DNA of 64,000 bases from Pseudocolwellia sp049933045 (GCF_049933045.1 NZ_CP187926.1:1550001-1614000), one strand, 5' to 3'. Positions 48,201 to 56,439 are shown, counted from the stretch's first letter. Notes: generated from the sequence alone by a model not told the origin. Program-made: numbers and translations.

Positions 48201-50909
48201 ACTTTGATCAGGTAAAAAGGCGAGTTTGAAAAACACTTGCGCCGTAGCAAGACGAAGATCACTAAACCACATAAAAATATGATGACGAAATTCGACACTA
48301 GGTCTTGGGGGAATAAGTGAAAATACACAAGGAGTAAACACTGGAATTATGATGGTAGACAACAATAAGACCGTACTAATTACCGATAATGGAAAAGGTA
48401 ATAACCAACATAAAACAAGCGCCATAAAGGTCATAGGAGCAATCACAGATCGTCTCAAATTATCTAATAGTTTCCAACGACCAATCCATGAGACCGCATC
48501 TGATCCAGAAAACTTACTAAATATCCAAGGTAACAATTGCCAATCACCACGAGTCCAACGGTGTTGACGTTTTTCTAGCACATCATATCGAGCAGGAAAT
48601 TCTTCAACCACCTCAACATCAGAAATTAGCGCAGCTCGGGCAAATATACCTTCGAACAAATCATGGCTTAACATCACATTTTCTTTTACTCGTCCAGCAA
48701 GAGCTGATTCAAATGCATCAATGTCGTAAATGCCTTTCCCCGTAAACGAACCTTCTCCAAACAGATCTTGATAAACATCTGAATTAGCTGCTGCATAAGG
48801 GTCCATTCCACCAGGACTTGAAATAACTCGCTGATAAAAAGAGCCTTCCACACCTATAGGCAATGAAGGTGTTACGCGTGGTTGGATGATCCCATAACCT
48901 GCTTCGATACGTTGTGTTTCGGTATTAAACCGTGGACGATTAAGTGGATGTGCCATACGGCTAATCAGTCGTAATGTAGTTTCACGCGGTAAACGTGTGT
49001 CCGCATCCAAGGTGATCACATAACGTACATTTGTTGGCACTTCTAATGTATTACCAGCCACAGCAATAAAACTTGTATCTGTAGCTCCTCGCAACAAGCG
49101 ATTTAATTCATGTAACTTTCCACGTTTTCGTTCCCAACCCATCCATTTGTTTTCGCTCGGGTTAAATTGTCTTTTACGATAGAGTAGTAAAAACCTTTTA
49201 CCAGCAGGACCCGCTGGATAAATTTGATTTAAACGGTCAATTTTTGTAGTCAGTAAGCTAAGTATTTCGTGATCACTTTCTAATATTTCCTGCTCTGCAT
49301 CTAAGCCATCAACCAACAATGCAAAAGTTAAATCTCCGTCTATCCCACCCAAATAATGTACTTCTAAATGATCTACTTGTTGGGAAAGATCGTTGATGTT
49401 AGTTAATAACGTGGGTACCGCTATTAAGGTACGAAAAGAAGTAGGTACGCCTGTTTTGAATTCAAGACCTGGTAAGCTCCCACTTTTCAAACGCCAAGTG
49501 ACCGAACGATTAATAATGGCGGTTGAAATTTCGGTGGCAGGTAAAAATCCAATAACCGTTAGTAGCACGAGTAAGTCAATGGGGAGTTGGTTAAAACCAA
49601 ATAAGAAAATTGATCCTAAAACTAAAACAAGCGCTAATAATATGATTGATGATACATAGCCTACTAAACCTATTTTGATATGTACTCGACTGAGTCTAAG
49701 CTTTAAATTAGGTTTAAATTTTAACGACTGTTCAAACTGGGATCTGCCTTTATCAATGAGATAATAGCCAGGGTCACCAATACGTTGGGCTTCTAGTTTA
49801 TTTTCTATATCAATCTTAGCGTCTTGCCCTGCTTTTACAGCCAGCCTAGCGATCTCGATTTCACTATACGTTGAACCGCGCGATAGTTGTTCAATGGCAT
49901 TACGATATGAGTTACGCGTTACAGCATCCATCTCGTCAAACGTACTTTCATTACGTAATGTTTCATCAACAAGGCTTACTTTTTCAAACATGACAGTCCA
50001 ATCGATATCTGTGATCAAACGCATGCTGGTGATGATGTTGCGAACAGTAACGTTAGATGCACCTTCACGTTGTTGTGAATGTTGAACAACACTATCAACT
50101 TGTAAGCCTTGTTCTTCTAATCTTTGCTCTAACCATTCAAGAGCTGGCGTAGTATTTGGATCTTGGTCTCGCAAGCGTTTAGCAAGTTGGGCAGCAAAAA
50201 TTTCAGATAAAGGGCCTGAAGATCGCGTTTGAAAATCAACGAGTAAAACAGTATGGGCGCTACCAGAAACCATAAGGCGGTCAGCGAGTTGATCGGCATC
50301 ATCTCGGTCAACACGTCCAACAGATATTTGATCAACCAATCGACGTAAGTTTTCAATTAATACTATTCGTAAAGTAATAGCAACAGCCCATAGTTCACCT
50401 ATGGTAAGAATGTTTATTGATTGGTATGCTTTGATGAACTTACAAAGGCTTTGCTCGTCGAAATGACTATCCGTATGGGCTACATAGGCCCAAGCTAAAC
50501 CAAATACTCTAGGATACCCAGCAAAAGGTCCTGAGGCTAACTTTGGTAACTGACGATAGAAGCTATCAGGTAAATCATCCCTCACCTCTCTTATTTGTTG
50601 CTCTATTAAATGATAATTGTCTAACAGCCATTCAGCAGCAGGTACAACATTATTTCCCGCTTCTAATGATTTCGCATTTTCATGATAAGCAGCAAGTAAA
50701 ACTGTCGCATTTTGTTTAAGGCGTACCTGTAGCGATACAACTTTAGATGTAGCGCGTGATACTTTTTGCGCTTTGGCTAAACTGATTGCATGCTGCTCTA
50801 ATCGCTCAACACCAAAGAGTTCTTCTCGAACAGGCTGAATATTGTTCCATGGTGGTTTTGAAAGTTTAGAGCAAAATAGTGAGCTGATGATATTTGAAAA
50901 ATTTAACAT
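42285..50909 (-). CDS. Cyclic beta-1,2-glucan synthase (NdvB/Cgs-like)
   Basis: 2874 residues, close to rhizobial NdvB (about 2830). It combines an inner-membrane glycosyltransferase with a DAD motif (near residue 635, VITLDADTRLPRETTLRLI) and QRHRWTRGDWQ (near 781), six or so membrane helices (two near 410-460, others near 810-850 and 940-980), a glucoamylase-like domain (RYGFFEALDFTPSR...MAHHQGMT), and a C-terminal GH94 phosphorylase region with GDWNDGMN (near 2540). The enzyme polymerises UDP-glucose into cyclic beta-1,2-glucan, an osmoregulated periplasmic glucan. Such genes are best known from Rhizobiales and Brucella; occurrence here suggests transfer or wider spread. TAGGGA precedes the ATG. 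Confidence 0.92.
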   Translation of the reverse strand: MLNFSNIISSLFCSKLSKPPWNNIQPVREELFGVERLEQHAISLAKAQKVSRATSKVVSLQVRLKQNATVLLAAYHENAKSLEAGNNVVPAAEWLLDNYHLIEQQIREVRDDLPDSFYRQLPKLASGPFAGYPRVFGLAWAYVAHTDSHFDEQSLCKFIKAYQSINILTIGELWAVAITLRIVLIENLRRLVDQISVGRVDRDDADQLADRLMVSGSAHTVLLVDFQTRSSGPLSEIFAAQLAKRLRDQDPNTTPALEWLEQRLEEQGLQVDSVVQHSQQREGASNVTVRNIITSMRLITDIDWTVMFEKVSLVDETLRNESTFDEMDAVTRNSYRNAIEQLSRGSTYSEIEIARLAVKAGQDAKIDIENKLEAQRIGDPGYYLIDKGRSQFEQSLKFKPNLKLRLSRVHIKIGLVGYVSSIILLALVLVLGSIFLFGFNQLPIDLLVLLTVIGFLPATEISTAIINRSVTWRLKSGSLPGLEFKTGVPTSFRTLIAVPTLLTNINDLSQQVDHLEVHYLGGIDGDLTFALLVDGLDAEQEILESDHEILSLLTTKIDRLNQIYPAGPAGKRFLLLYRKRQFNPSENKWMGWERKRGKLHELNRLLRGATDTSFIAVAGNTLEVPTNVRYVITLDADTRLPRETTLRLISRMAHPLNRPRFNTETQRIEAGYGIIQPRVTPSLPIGVEGSFYQRVISSPGGMDPYAAANSDVYQDLFGEGSFTGKGIYDIDAFESALAGRVKENVMLSHDLFEGIFARAALISDVEVVEEFPARYDVLEKRQHRWTRGDWQLLPWIFSKFSGSDAVSWIGRWKLLDNLRRSVIAPMTFMALVLCWLLPFPLSVISTVLLLSTIIIPVFTPCVFSLIPPRPSVEFRHHIFMWFSDLRLATAQVFFKLAFLPDQSYRAIDAICRTLIRLFVTRRHLLEWTSSAQSNGGPHLTILGFYKTMWQGTLLSWLICITILINAPSIWSLVIPFLLLWIAAPLFAFYSSRPIANTSLGNVEKYADELRLTARRTWRYFETFVTDEDNMLPPDNFQQAPEPIIAHRTSPTNIGLYLLSAVAARDFGWIGLQAVVNRLEITFITLNKLPRYKGHFYNWYATQTLETLNPAYVSSVDSGNFAGHLITLANVLDEWQQVPISHNFVMGMFDNLNLLNEAINNNTMIDPNNAQSLNTIVAEISMLINEELSIEDITPSIHMLTKQGLETTIWDIPTDVQAYDDIKFWLQAISSLASQELQDHQLKIDSPQVNFNLIHQLKRLAKTAREMANGMNFAFLINPERKLMSIGYSQPENSLDSNCYDLLASEARLASLFAIAKGDVSTKHWFHLGRTATPLGKGSALISWSGSMFEYLMPSLIMRAPVGSLLEQTNRLVVERQKNYGSQLGIPWGISESGFNARDIEFTYQYSNFGVPGLGLKRGLSENRVIAPYATGLASMIDPGAAVENYQRLKSMGACGRYGFFEALDFTPSRVQLGTDVAIVESFMAHHQGMTIVAIVNCLRNGLMRSRFHREPCIQACELLLQERMPRDVAIGHPRAEEVKESASVNASEANTVRHIKVATNAEPITHLLSNGCYTVMLTATGSGYSRWGDFAVTRWQSDPTCDNSGSYILLRDVESGNHWSSTAQPFGYHGDFTPCIFAEDHARFMKTEGNLTTTMDVLVSGEDDGEVRKISISNKGHFSHEIEFTSFAELVLALSANDNAHPAFSKMFAQTQFNEEYQAIIATRRKRSADDADIWAGHFAIIEGEITADVQYETSRANFIGRGNTLVSADAMTMNPSSSSKPLTNTVGCVLDPIFSLRYRIKVPPQGTVNIAFWTVVASSKEKLLEMIDRHNEPSAYDRAKTLAWTQAQVQLRHLGIEYKEVADFQRLAAPILYEDPRFKAPSVDIIKGIRCQSELWSHSISGDLPIVLMLIDDIEDIAQVKQLLRAHEYWRMKCLAVDIVIINEHPSGYMQDLHNAIETAVRSSQSRPAFNKEFLADLTISAVHVFRADMINSATRDMLRAIAHVVLVARHGLINKQFMLRTAKKSKKGANTGNKQNTGLNNSSTMADNNAVLAKASLPKLEFYNGLGGFANNGREYVIHLHNGECTPAPWINVIANQNFGFHVSAEGSGYTWSENSRENQLTTWSNDAVSDPIGEIAYVCDQDNGEIYTATAQPAQDKGSYLIHHGYGYSRFDHKVSGLSLSLSQYVPVKDSIKISRLTIHNESGRKRRLSVTAYAEWVLGTSRNSTSSFITSSLDPKSKTLLLHNHWGIAFPERVAFFDMAGEQTSWTTNRTEFIGRNGNKATPSALSGDIALSGTIGAGYDTCTALQTHIELADGESREIIMFIGQGDSEKHALELVDNYRRRDLNVIYNDVQSHWEHLLNKVQVKTPDRAMDIMLNGWLLYQTIACRIWARSSFYQASGAYGFRDQLQDGMSLTFSHPTITREHLLRAAARQFIEGDVQHWWLPHSGQGVRSHISDDRVWLALATAKYIKVADDKEVLKELIPFLEGKPLGKDQHDAYFKPNVTEESASLFEHCARGLDECIKLTGEHGFPLMGTGDWNDGMNLVGAEGKGESVWLGWLLIKAIDTFAVYAFEQDNEVDRLRGKHWQEHADKVRACIDEKAWDGQWYRRATFDDGTWLGSKSNEECQIDSIAQSWSVLANGKDQNKVTQAMLSAEKHLIKAEDGLALLFTPAFDKTAHNPGYIKGYPPGLRENGGQYTHAAMWFLLALTQQGKGKKSVDLFSMLNPINHASNREKAECYKVEPYVVAADIYSIAPYIGRGGWTWYTGAAGWMYQAGLEGILGIRREGNNLIMKPCIPDDWPEFSATLTIENSHLEIKVNNLVPLANNLLEADLDGISLNNNEAFVSVELKEGSHCLTISAKDKSIKTVH

Positions 50910-51553
50910 AGTCGTCCCTAATGTTTTGCTAAAAGGTACCTAGTGCATACTGCTAGATAGCTTACTTTCAGCGATACCGTATCTTTAATAGCTTAGGGAT
51001 TGTTAAAGGCTGCTGACATATGTTATGTACGAAATAAAGCGTAACACATGCCAAACTATAGCTAACTCAGACCTGTCAGCTGGTGCAAGTGAGTTTAGGA
51101 AAATACTCCCTCACATAAAGGAAATCCTTTGAGCATAATCCTGAGGTGATTATTAATATATGAATTAACCACATGAGAAAGTTCTTGATTAATTACATGC
51201 TCAACTAGCACTTAAAATACAAACCTGAAAGTTCACCAACCCCTATTTTTTTTATTGCTGTGTTGTTTGAACTACTTCCCTTAATATAATTGGAAAAAAT
51301 GTAAGCTTCGGTACGTCAACGCACTTAGTTATCATCTAAATATGAGAAAATATCCTCAGCTCGAGTTAAGCTAATTATTTTACATGGGGTATCTCATATA
51401 TTTGATGTGTTTTGAATGTTAAATCTTGAAGTTGTTGGATATATAGGGGTGTTGGCTAGGCAGCTAAACATTATTAATAAAATGAATTGATAAAGTGAAT
51501 TTTCTCTTAAGTAATCGGGTACGCCACTAACATGCCATTGCTAATTTCATTGA
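50910..51553. other. 644-bp intergenic region upstream of the glucan synthase gene
   Basis: No gene seen. A weak match to the island motif core (CGGTATCG around 50970) lies 50-60 bases before the start codon but lacks the ACAGA arm. Near 51213-51250 a stretch resembling the MITE-like right end (ACCTGAAAG...) may be a decayed copy. Confidence 0.4.
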
Positions 51554-52267
51554 CTAAAGAGTTGTTAATATTCTTTGGTATGAATGAATATCTGCAAAAT
51601 AGCATTCACAACATAATTTTTCGAGACCAGACCTAGACAACACTGTAATCTGACCACGCTTATAACTTATTACTCCTTGTTGTTGAAGGTAACCCGCGGC
51701 AATAGTGACCGCACTGCGGCGTACTCCCATTACTTTAGCTAAGTACTGATGTGTTAAATAAAAATGATCTGATTGTGTGCGATCTTGTGTCATCAGTAAC
51801 CATCGAGCAAGCCGCTGTTTAACTTCATGAAAGTTATTACAAGCGCCTGTTTGAGCGAGTTGTTGCAGTACGATATAAAGATAATTTAATATCAATTTTC
51901 TTAGTGCCAAATTATTTTTTAATTGGTGCCTGAATAAACTTGCATCCATTTGCAAAGCGCTACCTGAACATTGAACTATAAAGCTCATTGGTGCATTTTT
52001 ATTGCCAAGTGCAAGCGTAGCGCCCAGCATGCCTTCATTGCCAATTAAACCCATCCCAAAATATTTTTTTTCATCAAGCTCTACAAGTGATGAAATAGAG
52101 CAAGTAATAGGAAAGTAAACATACTTTATGGCTTTACCGCTGACATTAATTTTTTCGCCAAATATCAATTCTACTCGTTCACAATTTTGCAAAACCAACT
52201 GGCGATCGAATGTGGTCAGGCAGTTTAGTAACTGATTGGTGCCTATTGGGGTGTAAGTTTCAATCAC
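51554..52267 (-). CDS. Crp/Fnr-family transcription regulator, intact
   Basis: 237 residues from a GTG at 52267 with GGAG eight bases upstream. A cyclic-nucleotide-like beta roll (about 20-125; VYFPITCSISSLVELDEKKYFGMGLIGNEGMLG), dimer helix, and C-terminal helix-turn-helix (LAKVMGVRRSAVTIAAGYLQQQGVISYKRGQI, about 178-210) are present. It ends with a CCECY motif like the broken protein at 39283. No FNR-type N-terminal cysteine cluster. The ligand is not evident; the CCECY tail could bind metal or sense redox. A motif site (D) lies upstream, suggesting autoregulation. It is the best candidate to bind the island motif. Confidence 0.9.
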   Translation of the reverse strand: MIETYTPIGTNQLLNCLTTFDRQLVLQNCERVELIFGEKINVSGKAIKYVYFPITCSISSLVELDEKKYFGMGLIGNEGMLGATLALGNKNAPMSFIVQCSGSALQMDASLFRHQLKNNLALRKLILNYLYIVLQQLAQTGACNNFHEVKQRLARWLLMTQDRTQSDHFYLTHQYLAKVMGVRRSAVTIAAGYLQQQGVISYKRGQITVLSRSGLEKLCCECYFADIHSYQRILTTL

Positions 52268-52285
52268 GAAGATACTCCAAAACTA

Positions 52286-52322
52286 ATACCATTTTTTAAT
52301 AATATATTGATCAACTTGGTAT
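52286..52322. repeat. ATACCA...TTGGTAT imperfect palindrome, copy 2
   Basis: A diverged copy with a well kept right half (TTGATCAACTTGGTAT) and a decayed, T-rich left half. Confidence 0.55.
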
Positions 52323-52380
52323 AAGTTCATAAATCAACATAGGTTGTGTTATCTAATAAAATGAACTGATTATATATTTT

Positions 52381-52399
52381 CGTCTGTGCGTTATACCTC
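52381..52399 (-). promoter_or_regulatory. Island motif site D ahead of the crp-like gene
   Basis: GAGGTATAACGCACAGACG (minus strand) keeps the TAACGCACAGA half but has a poor left arm. No good -10 stands at the 32-base position; TATTAG is about 5 bases further. It is the weakest of the nine in palindrome quality. Confidence 0.42.
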
Positions 52400-52618
52400 T
52401 ATCTCATGAATAATGACTGATCAAAATAAACATGAGAAAAGTTACATCGTTATTAATATTTGTAAAGTTATGGGCTATGAATGTAAACGATGTAAAAATT
52501 GATCGGGGTCAATAGGTTAATCACCACACGTGTCATATTGGTTGTAAACTTGAGTTGTTAATTTGTTTTTGTAATAGAAAACATCACTTTTATTACACAA
52601 TTTCAGGGAATAGTTTTA

Positions 52619-52654
52619 TACCAAGTTGATTAATGAATTGATCAACTTGGTTAT
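52619..52654. repeat. ATACCAA...TTGGTTAT imperfect palindrome, copy 3
   Basis: The best-preserved copy: ACCAAGTTGAT is matched by ATCAACTTGGT around a centre ATTGATTAAT-like spacer, so it can form a hairpin. It lies 40 bases before the cytochrome c start. Confidence 0.65.
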
Positions 52655-52691
52655 TACTTCACGATTTACTTAAATCTAAAGGATCAACCAA

Positions 52692-53150
52692 ATGAATATA
52701 AAATTATCAGTTATATCTACAAGTTTATTAAGCATTCTATTGTTAGCATGCAGCCAAGGAGCAGATTCGCCTAGAGGTTTTAGCTTACCTGAAGGAGATA
52801 TTGATAAAGGTGAGATAGCTTTTAAGAAATACCAATGTTTAGCTTGTCATAGTCTTGAAGGTTACACGGATGATTCATTAGTAAAAGTCCGTGAAGATTC
52901 AATTGTACTTGGTGGAAGATCCCCTGCTGTAACTACATATGCGCAATTGGTTACTTCAGTTATTAACCCGTCGCATGAAATTGTTGAACAAAAAGGCTTG
53001 AAAGAAAGTGTAACTAATGAAGATGGTTCATCAAAAATGCGTAAGTATAATGATGTAATGACAATAACGGAACTCACCAATATTGTTGCATTTTTACAAC
53101 CTAAATACTCAATTGAGCCGCCACGTTATACCCAATATAGACGCTATTAA
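52692..53150 (+). CDS. Lipoprotein cytochrome c
   Basis: 152 residues. The N-terminus has a signal peptide with a lipobox LLLAC (Cys20), so it is a membrane-anchored periplasmic lipoprotein. One haem c site, CLACH (residues 49-53), is present, and a Met in the SSKMRKYNDVM stretch may be the second axial ligand. The size and the ...ITELTNIVAFLQPKY ending fit a class I cytochrome c electron carrier. AAGGA precedes the ATG. It is a single gene with its own terminator, partner oxidase unknown. Confidence 0.88.
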   Translation: MNIKLSVISTSLLSILLLACSQGADSPRGFSLPEGDIDKGEIAFKKYQCLACHSLEGYTDDSLVKVREDSIVLGGRSPAVTTYAQLVTSVINPSHEIVEQKGLKESVTNEDGSSKMRKYNDVMTITELTNIVAFLQPKYSIEPPRYTQYRRY

Positions 53151-53167
53151 ATTTACCAAGCTATAGG

Positions 53168-53205
53168 AAACTAGAGGGAAATGTTATCATTATTCCCTCT
53201 AGTTT
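53168..53205 (+). terminator. Intrinsic terminator after the cytochrome c gene
   Basis: A perfect 13-bp stem AAACTAGAGGGAA / TTCCCTCTAGTTT (53168-53180, 53193-53205) with a 12-base loop, followed by T and A bases. It stands 18 bases after the stop and may work in both directions between the convergent cytochrome and nhaA genes. Confidence 0.75.
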
Positions 53206-53360
53206 TAATACCTTTACATAAACTCTTACCTTACATAAAAATGCTATAACGTAACTTTTATAAATTTAAATAAAAAAGATTGTGATGATCGGTATTTAAA
53301 ACAGTAAAAACAACATAAAGCTATAAAAGATAAAAACGTGAATCTCGCATCAACTAAAAT

Positions 53361-54713
53361 TTAAATTACAGCTTTAGCGGAAATACGAATATAAATAACA
53401 CCTAAAACAGCAGATAAAACCGAAGCGATCAGAATTGACGTTTTAGCTATTTGTAAATGTTCGGGTTGAGTATCAAATCCTAACGCCGCAATAAAAGTCG
53501 ACATGGTGAAACCTATTCCCGCAATAAGTGATGCGCCAATAACATTTTTTAATGAAACGTTATTTGGTAAATGACCAATATTATATCGCAAGGCTAACCA
53601 ACAACCACCTGATATACCAATGAACTTGCCTAGAACAAGACCTGCAATAATACCTAAACCTATAGGATCTACCAAGCTACTCATTACAAAGCTCATATCA
53701 AAAACCACACCGGCATTAGTTAAAGCAAAAAGTGGTAAAATGATCAACGCGACAGGTAAATCCAAAGTATCTTCCCAACGACGCAAAGGTGTACTAGCAC
53801 GTTCTGCAAAGTCCCGAACTTCTTTCACTTGTTCATGGCTTTTAGTGCTTGCAAGCATATCAGCTTCGGTTGATTTTTTTTGTAATGAACGGAGTAAAGA
53901 CTTTGTTTCAGCAAATAATTTTCTTGAAAACACTTTAGGTCTTGCAGGAATAGTTAATGCCATGGCAACACCCGCCACCGTTGGATGAACACCAGATTGA
54001 AGCATAGCCCACCAAGCTGCTATACCGATAAGAATATAAAAAAATGGTTGTCGTATACCTGCGTAGTTCCCAGCGGTTAAAAATAATATAAAACCAATAG
54101 CACTAGCTAAGTGTAATAAAGATATTTCTTGCGTATAAAAAATGGCAATCACTAAAATTGCACCAACATCATCAACAATAGCTAGCCCCACTATAAAAGC
54201 GATCAAGCTAACGGGTATATATTTTCTTACTATTGTAAGTACTCCAAGGGCAAAAGCAGTGTCTGTAGCCATAGGAATGCCCCAACCAATCTGTGAATCA
54301 AGTGACCAATTAAACATAGAGTAAATCAACGCAGGGCAAACCATTCCGCCTATTGCACATACCATTAGCATACGACGATTTTTTGGTTTAGCGAGATCGC
54401 CTGCTAACACTTCACGTTTTATTTCAAGACCCAACAAGAAGAAAAATATCACCATCAAACCATCATTAATTATATGTTTGAGTGATGCCTGTAGTTCAAG
54501 GTCGCCAATAAAAAAGCCAATAGGTGTATGGATCAAACCTTGGTAAGTCGAAGCATAAATAGAATTAGCCCACCAAAGTGCAACAACAGTGGTAATTAGC
54601 AAAATAATACTAGATGTAGTTTGAGCTCGAATAAAATAGGAAAATGGTTCGTGAATACTTTCTAAACCACGCTGTAAAGCATTTTTAGAATTTGATTCTG
54701 ATTCCGAAGACAT
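53361..54713 (-). CDS. nhaA: Na+/H+ antiporter NhaA
   Basis: 450 residues, longer than E. coli NhaA (388) by a central hydrophilic loop (KSLLRSLQKKSTEADMLASTKSHEQVKEVRDFAERAS, about 270-310) as in other long forms. It exchanges two H+ for one Na+ across the inner membrane. The ion site aspartates are in AIVDDVGAILVIA (about 179-180), and LLGLEIKREVLAGDL and PMATDTAFALGVL are family signatures. Twelve membrane helices are expected. It may partner the N-ATPase in Na+ balance, though it has its own promoter region. Confidence 0.95.
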   Translation of the reverse strand: MSSESESNSKNALQRGLESIHEPFSYFIRAQTTSSIILLITTVVALWWANSIYASTYQGLIHTPIGFFIGDLELQASLKHIINDGLMVIFFFLLGLEIKREVLAGDLAKPKNRRMLMVCAIGGMVCPALIYSMFNWSLDSQIGWGIPMATDTAFALGVLTIVRKYIPVSLIAFIVGLAIVDDVGAILVIAIFYTQEISLLHLASAIGFILFLTAGNYAGIRQPFFYILIGIAAWWAMLQSGVHPTVAGVAMALTIPARPKVFSRKLFAETKSLLRSLQKKSTEADMLASTKSHEQVKEVRDFAERASTPLRRWEDTLDLPVALIILPLFALTNAGVVFDMSFVMSSLVDPIGLGIIAGLVLGKFIGISGGCWLALRYNIGHLPNNVSLKNVIGASLIAGIGFTMSTFIAALGFDTQPEHLQIAKTSILIASVLSAVLGVIYIRISAKAVI

Positions 54714-54965
54714 ACTAATAACCTACAGGATAAAAGTAAGGAAATAGTTCAGTTTGATCCATGATAGACACTAATGAAAACGAGCAGAACGCTCGTGATG
54801 ATTTAAGAGAGTGAGTTCCATTTGAATAGCGAGTAAAACAATTACTTTGATTCATTTAACTTCCCTTGTATAAACACATTAGTATACGTGTTTTAGGTGA
54901 ATTTTTCCATCAAACCATGTTTTTGATTTTATTAAAAGCTTTTCAAACATCATATAAAATAAGGC

Positions 54966-56315
54966 TTATAACTTATATCTACTACTTAATTCTTGTTTTA
55001 AAAGTACATCAAACTCATCAGATGTATATAAATCAAGTGACTCTGCCGCCTCAGCTAAAGACATATTATTTTTATGAGCTTGATGGACAATTTTTGATGA
55101 AACATCGTAGCCAAGTTTTGGTGCTAAAAGTGTAATAACAGATAAGTTTTGTGTCATGTTACTATCAATTTTTGATGTATTTAATTCAAGTCCGTCAACA
55201 CAGTTGTCTGCAAACGAGAGCATAGCATCTGACAACAATTGTATGCTTTCCATAACGTTATGAATAATAACAGGACGATAAGTATTCAGTTGCAGTTGAC
55301 CATGAGAAGCAGCAAGTGAAACGGTTAACTCGTTACCAAAAACTTGTAAGCAAACCATAGATAACGCTTCACATTGAGTAGGATTTACCTTACCAGGCAT
55401 TATAGAACTACCAGGTTCGTTTGATGGTAATAACCATTCATTAAAACCGCAACGAAGGCCACTGGCTAGTAGCCTAAAGTCATTCGCTATTTTAAATAAC
55501 ACAGTTGCTAGTTGTTTTAGCCCACTGGTGTAACGAACTAAGGCATCTTCTCCTGAAACTGCTGCATATTTATTTTCATTGGATTGAAACGGCAAGCTAT
55601 AAAATTCAGCTAAAGTTGCCGCAACATTTGCACCAAAGTTAACTGGTGCGTTATCGCCACCTCCTACTGCAGTTCCACCAATCGCTAATTGGTAAACACC
55701 ATATAAACTTTCTGTTATTGCTAATTTGGCTTGTGTTAGTTGTTTACAATATCCTGAAAATACTGAGCTCGCCGGTAAGGGTAAAGCATCCATCAAATGC
55801 GTTCTACCCACGGTAAGTACAGACTTAAACGCGACTTCTTTTTCCTGAAGCTTGTCATGTAGATGACTTAGAGACTGAAGTAACTGATGATGAGTTAAGC
55901 CAGCAACCACTATATGCATTGCAGTAGGAAATACATCATTTGATGACTGCGACATATTCACATGGTCATTAGGATGGATAAGGTAATTTTGATTTTCAGA
56001 TGTTTTTAGATAATTATTAGCAAGTGTACAAATAACCTCGTTTACATTCATATTAGTTTGCGTACCCGAACCCGTTTGCCAAACACTTAACGGAAATTGT
56101 TCAGAATGTTCTTTACTTAATAGTTGATCGCAAGCTGATTTAATTGCATTGAAGTAATCTTCATTCAACAAACCTTCATTATAATTTACCTTGGCACATG
56201 CACGTTTAATACTAATTAAAGAATTAATAAATTCGCTAGAGAATTGGTGATCACCAATTTTGAAAAATTGTAGAGATAAGTTAGTTTGATCACCCCAAAG
56301 TTTATTCGTTGGCAT
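54966..56315 (-). CDS. fumC: Fumarate hydratase class II
   Basis: 449 residues from the ATG at 56315 (GAGGG upstream); the frame extends to 56378 without a ribosome site. The enzyme interconverts fumarate and malate without iron-sulfur clusters and resists oxidative stress. Signatures: WQTGSGTQTNMNVNEV, HVNMSQSSNDVFPTAMH, VGRTHLMDALPL, and the C-terminal PGSSIMPGKVNPTQCEAL. Lone gene; a 36-bp palindromic repeat is upstream. Confidence 0.95.
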   Translation of the reverse strand: MPTNKLWGDQTNLSLQFFKIGDHQFSSEFINSLISIKRACAKVNYNEGLLNEDYFNAIKSACDQLLSKEHSEQFPLSVWQTGSGTQTNMNVNEVICTLANNYLKTSENQNYLIHPNDHVNMSQSSNDVFPTAMHIVVAGLTHHQLLQSLSHLHDKLQEKEVAFKSVLTVGRTHLMDALPLPASSVFSGYCKQLTQAKLAITESLYGVYQLAIGGTAVGGGDNAPVNFGANVAATLAEFYSLPFQSNENKYAAVSGEDALVRYTSGLKQLATVLFKIANDFRLLASGLRCGFNEWLLPSNEPGSSIMPGKVNPTQCEALSMVCLQVFGNELTVSLAASHGQLQLNTYRPVIIHNVMESIQLLSDAMLSFADNCVDGLELNTSKIDSNMTQNLSVITLLAPKLGYDVSSKIVHQAHKNNMSLAEAAESLDLYTSDEFDVLLKQELSSRYKL

Positions 56316-56403
56316 GATACTGCCCTCATTATTAACTTGAATTAGCCTGTTAATGAGATGGGGGTAAAACTCATACAATCAATGGCTAGGTTTTAGCCGT
56401 ATT

Positions 56404-56439
56404 ATACCAAGTTGATTAATTTATTGGTCAAATGGGTAT
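56404..56439. repeat. ATACCAA...GGGTAT imperfect palindrome, copy 4
   Basis: The left half ATACCAAGTTGATTAAT matches copy 3 exactly; the right half is decayed. It lies directly at the 3' end of the HPP gene, so it might help end that transcript. Confidence 0.6.

Noticed and set aside
50955..50975. Possible tenth island motif before the glucan synthase gene
   Set aside because: Keeps CG-TA-CG but lacks the ACAGA arm and the left GT arm; not counted among the sites.
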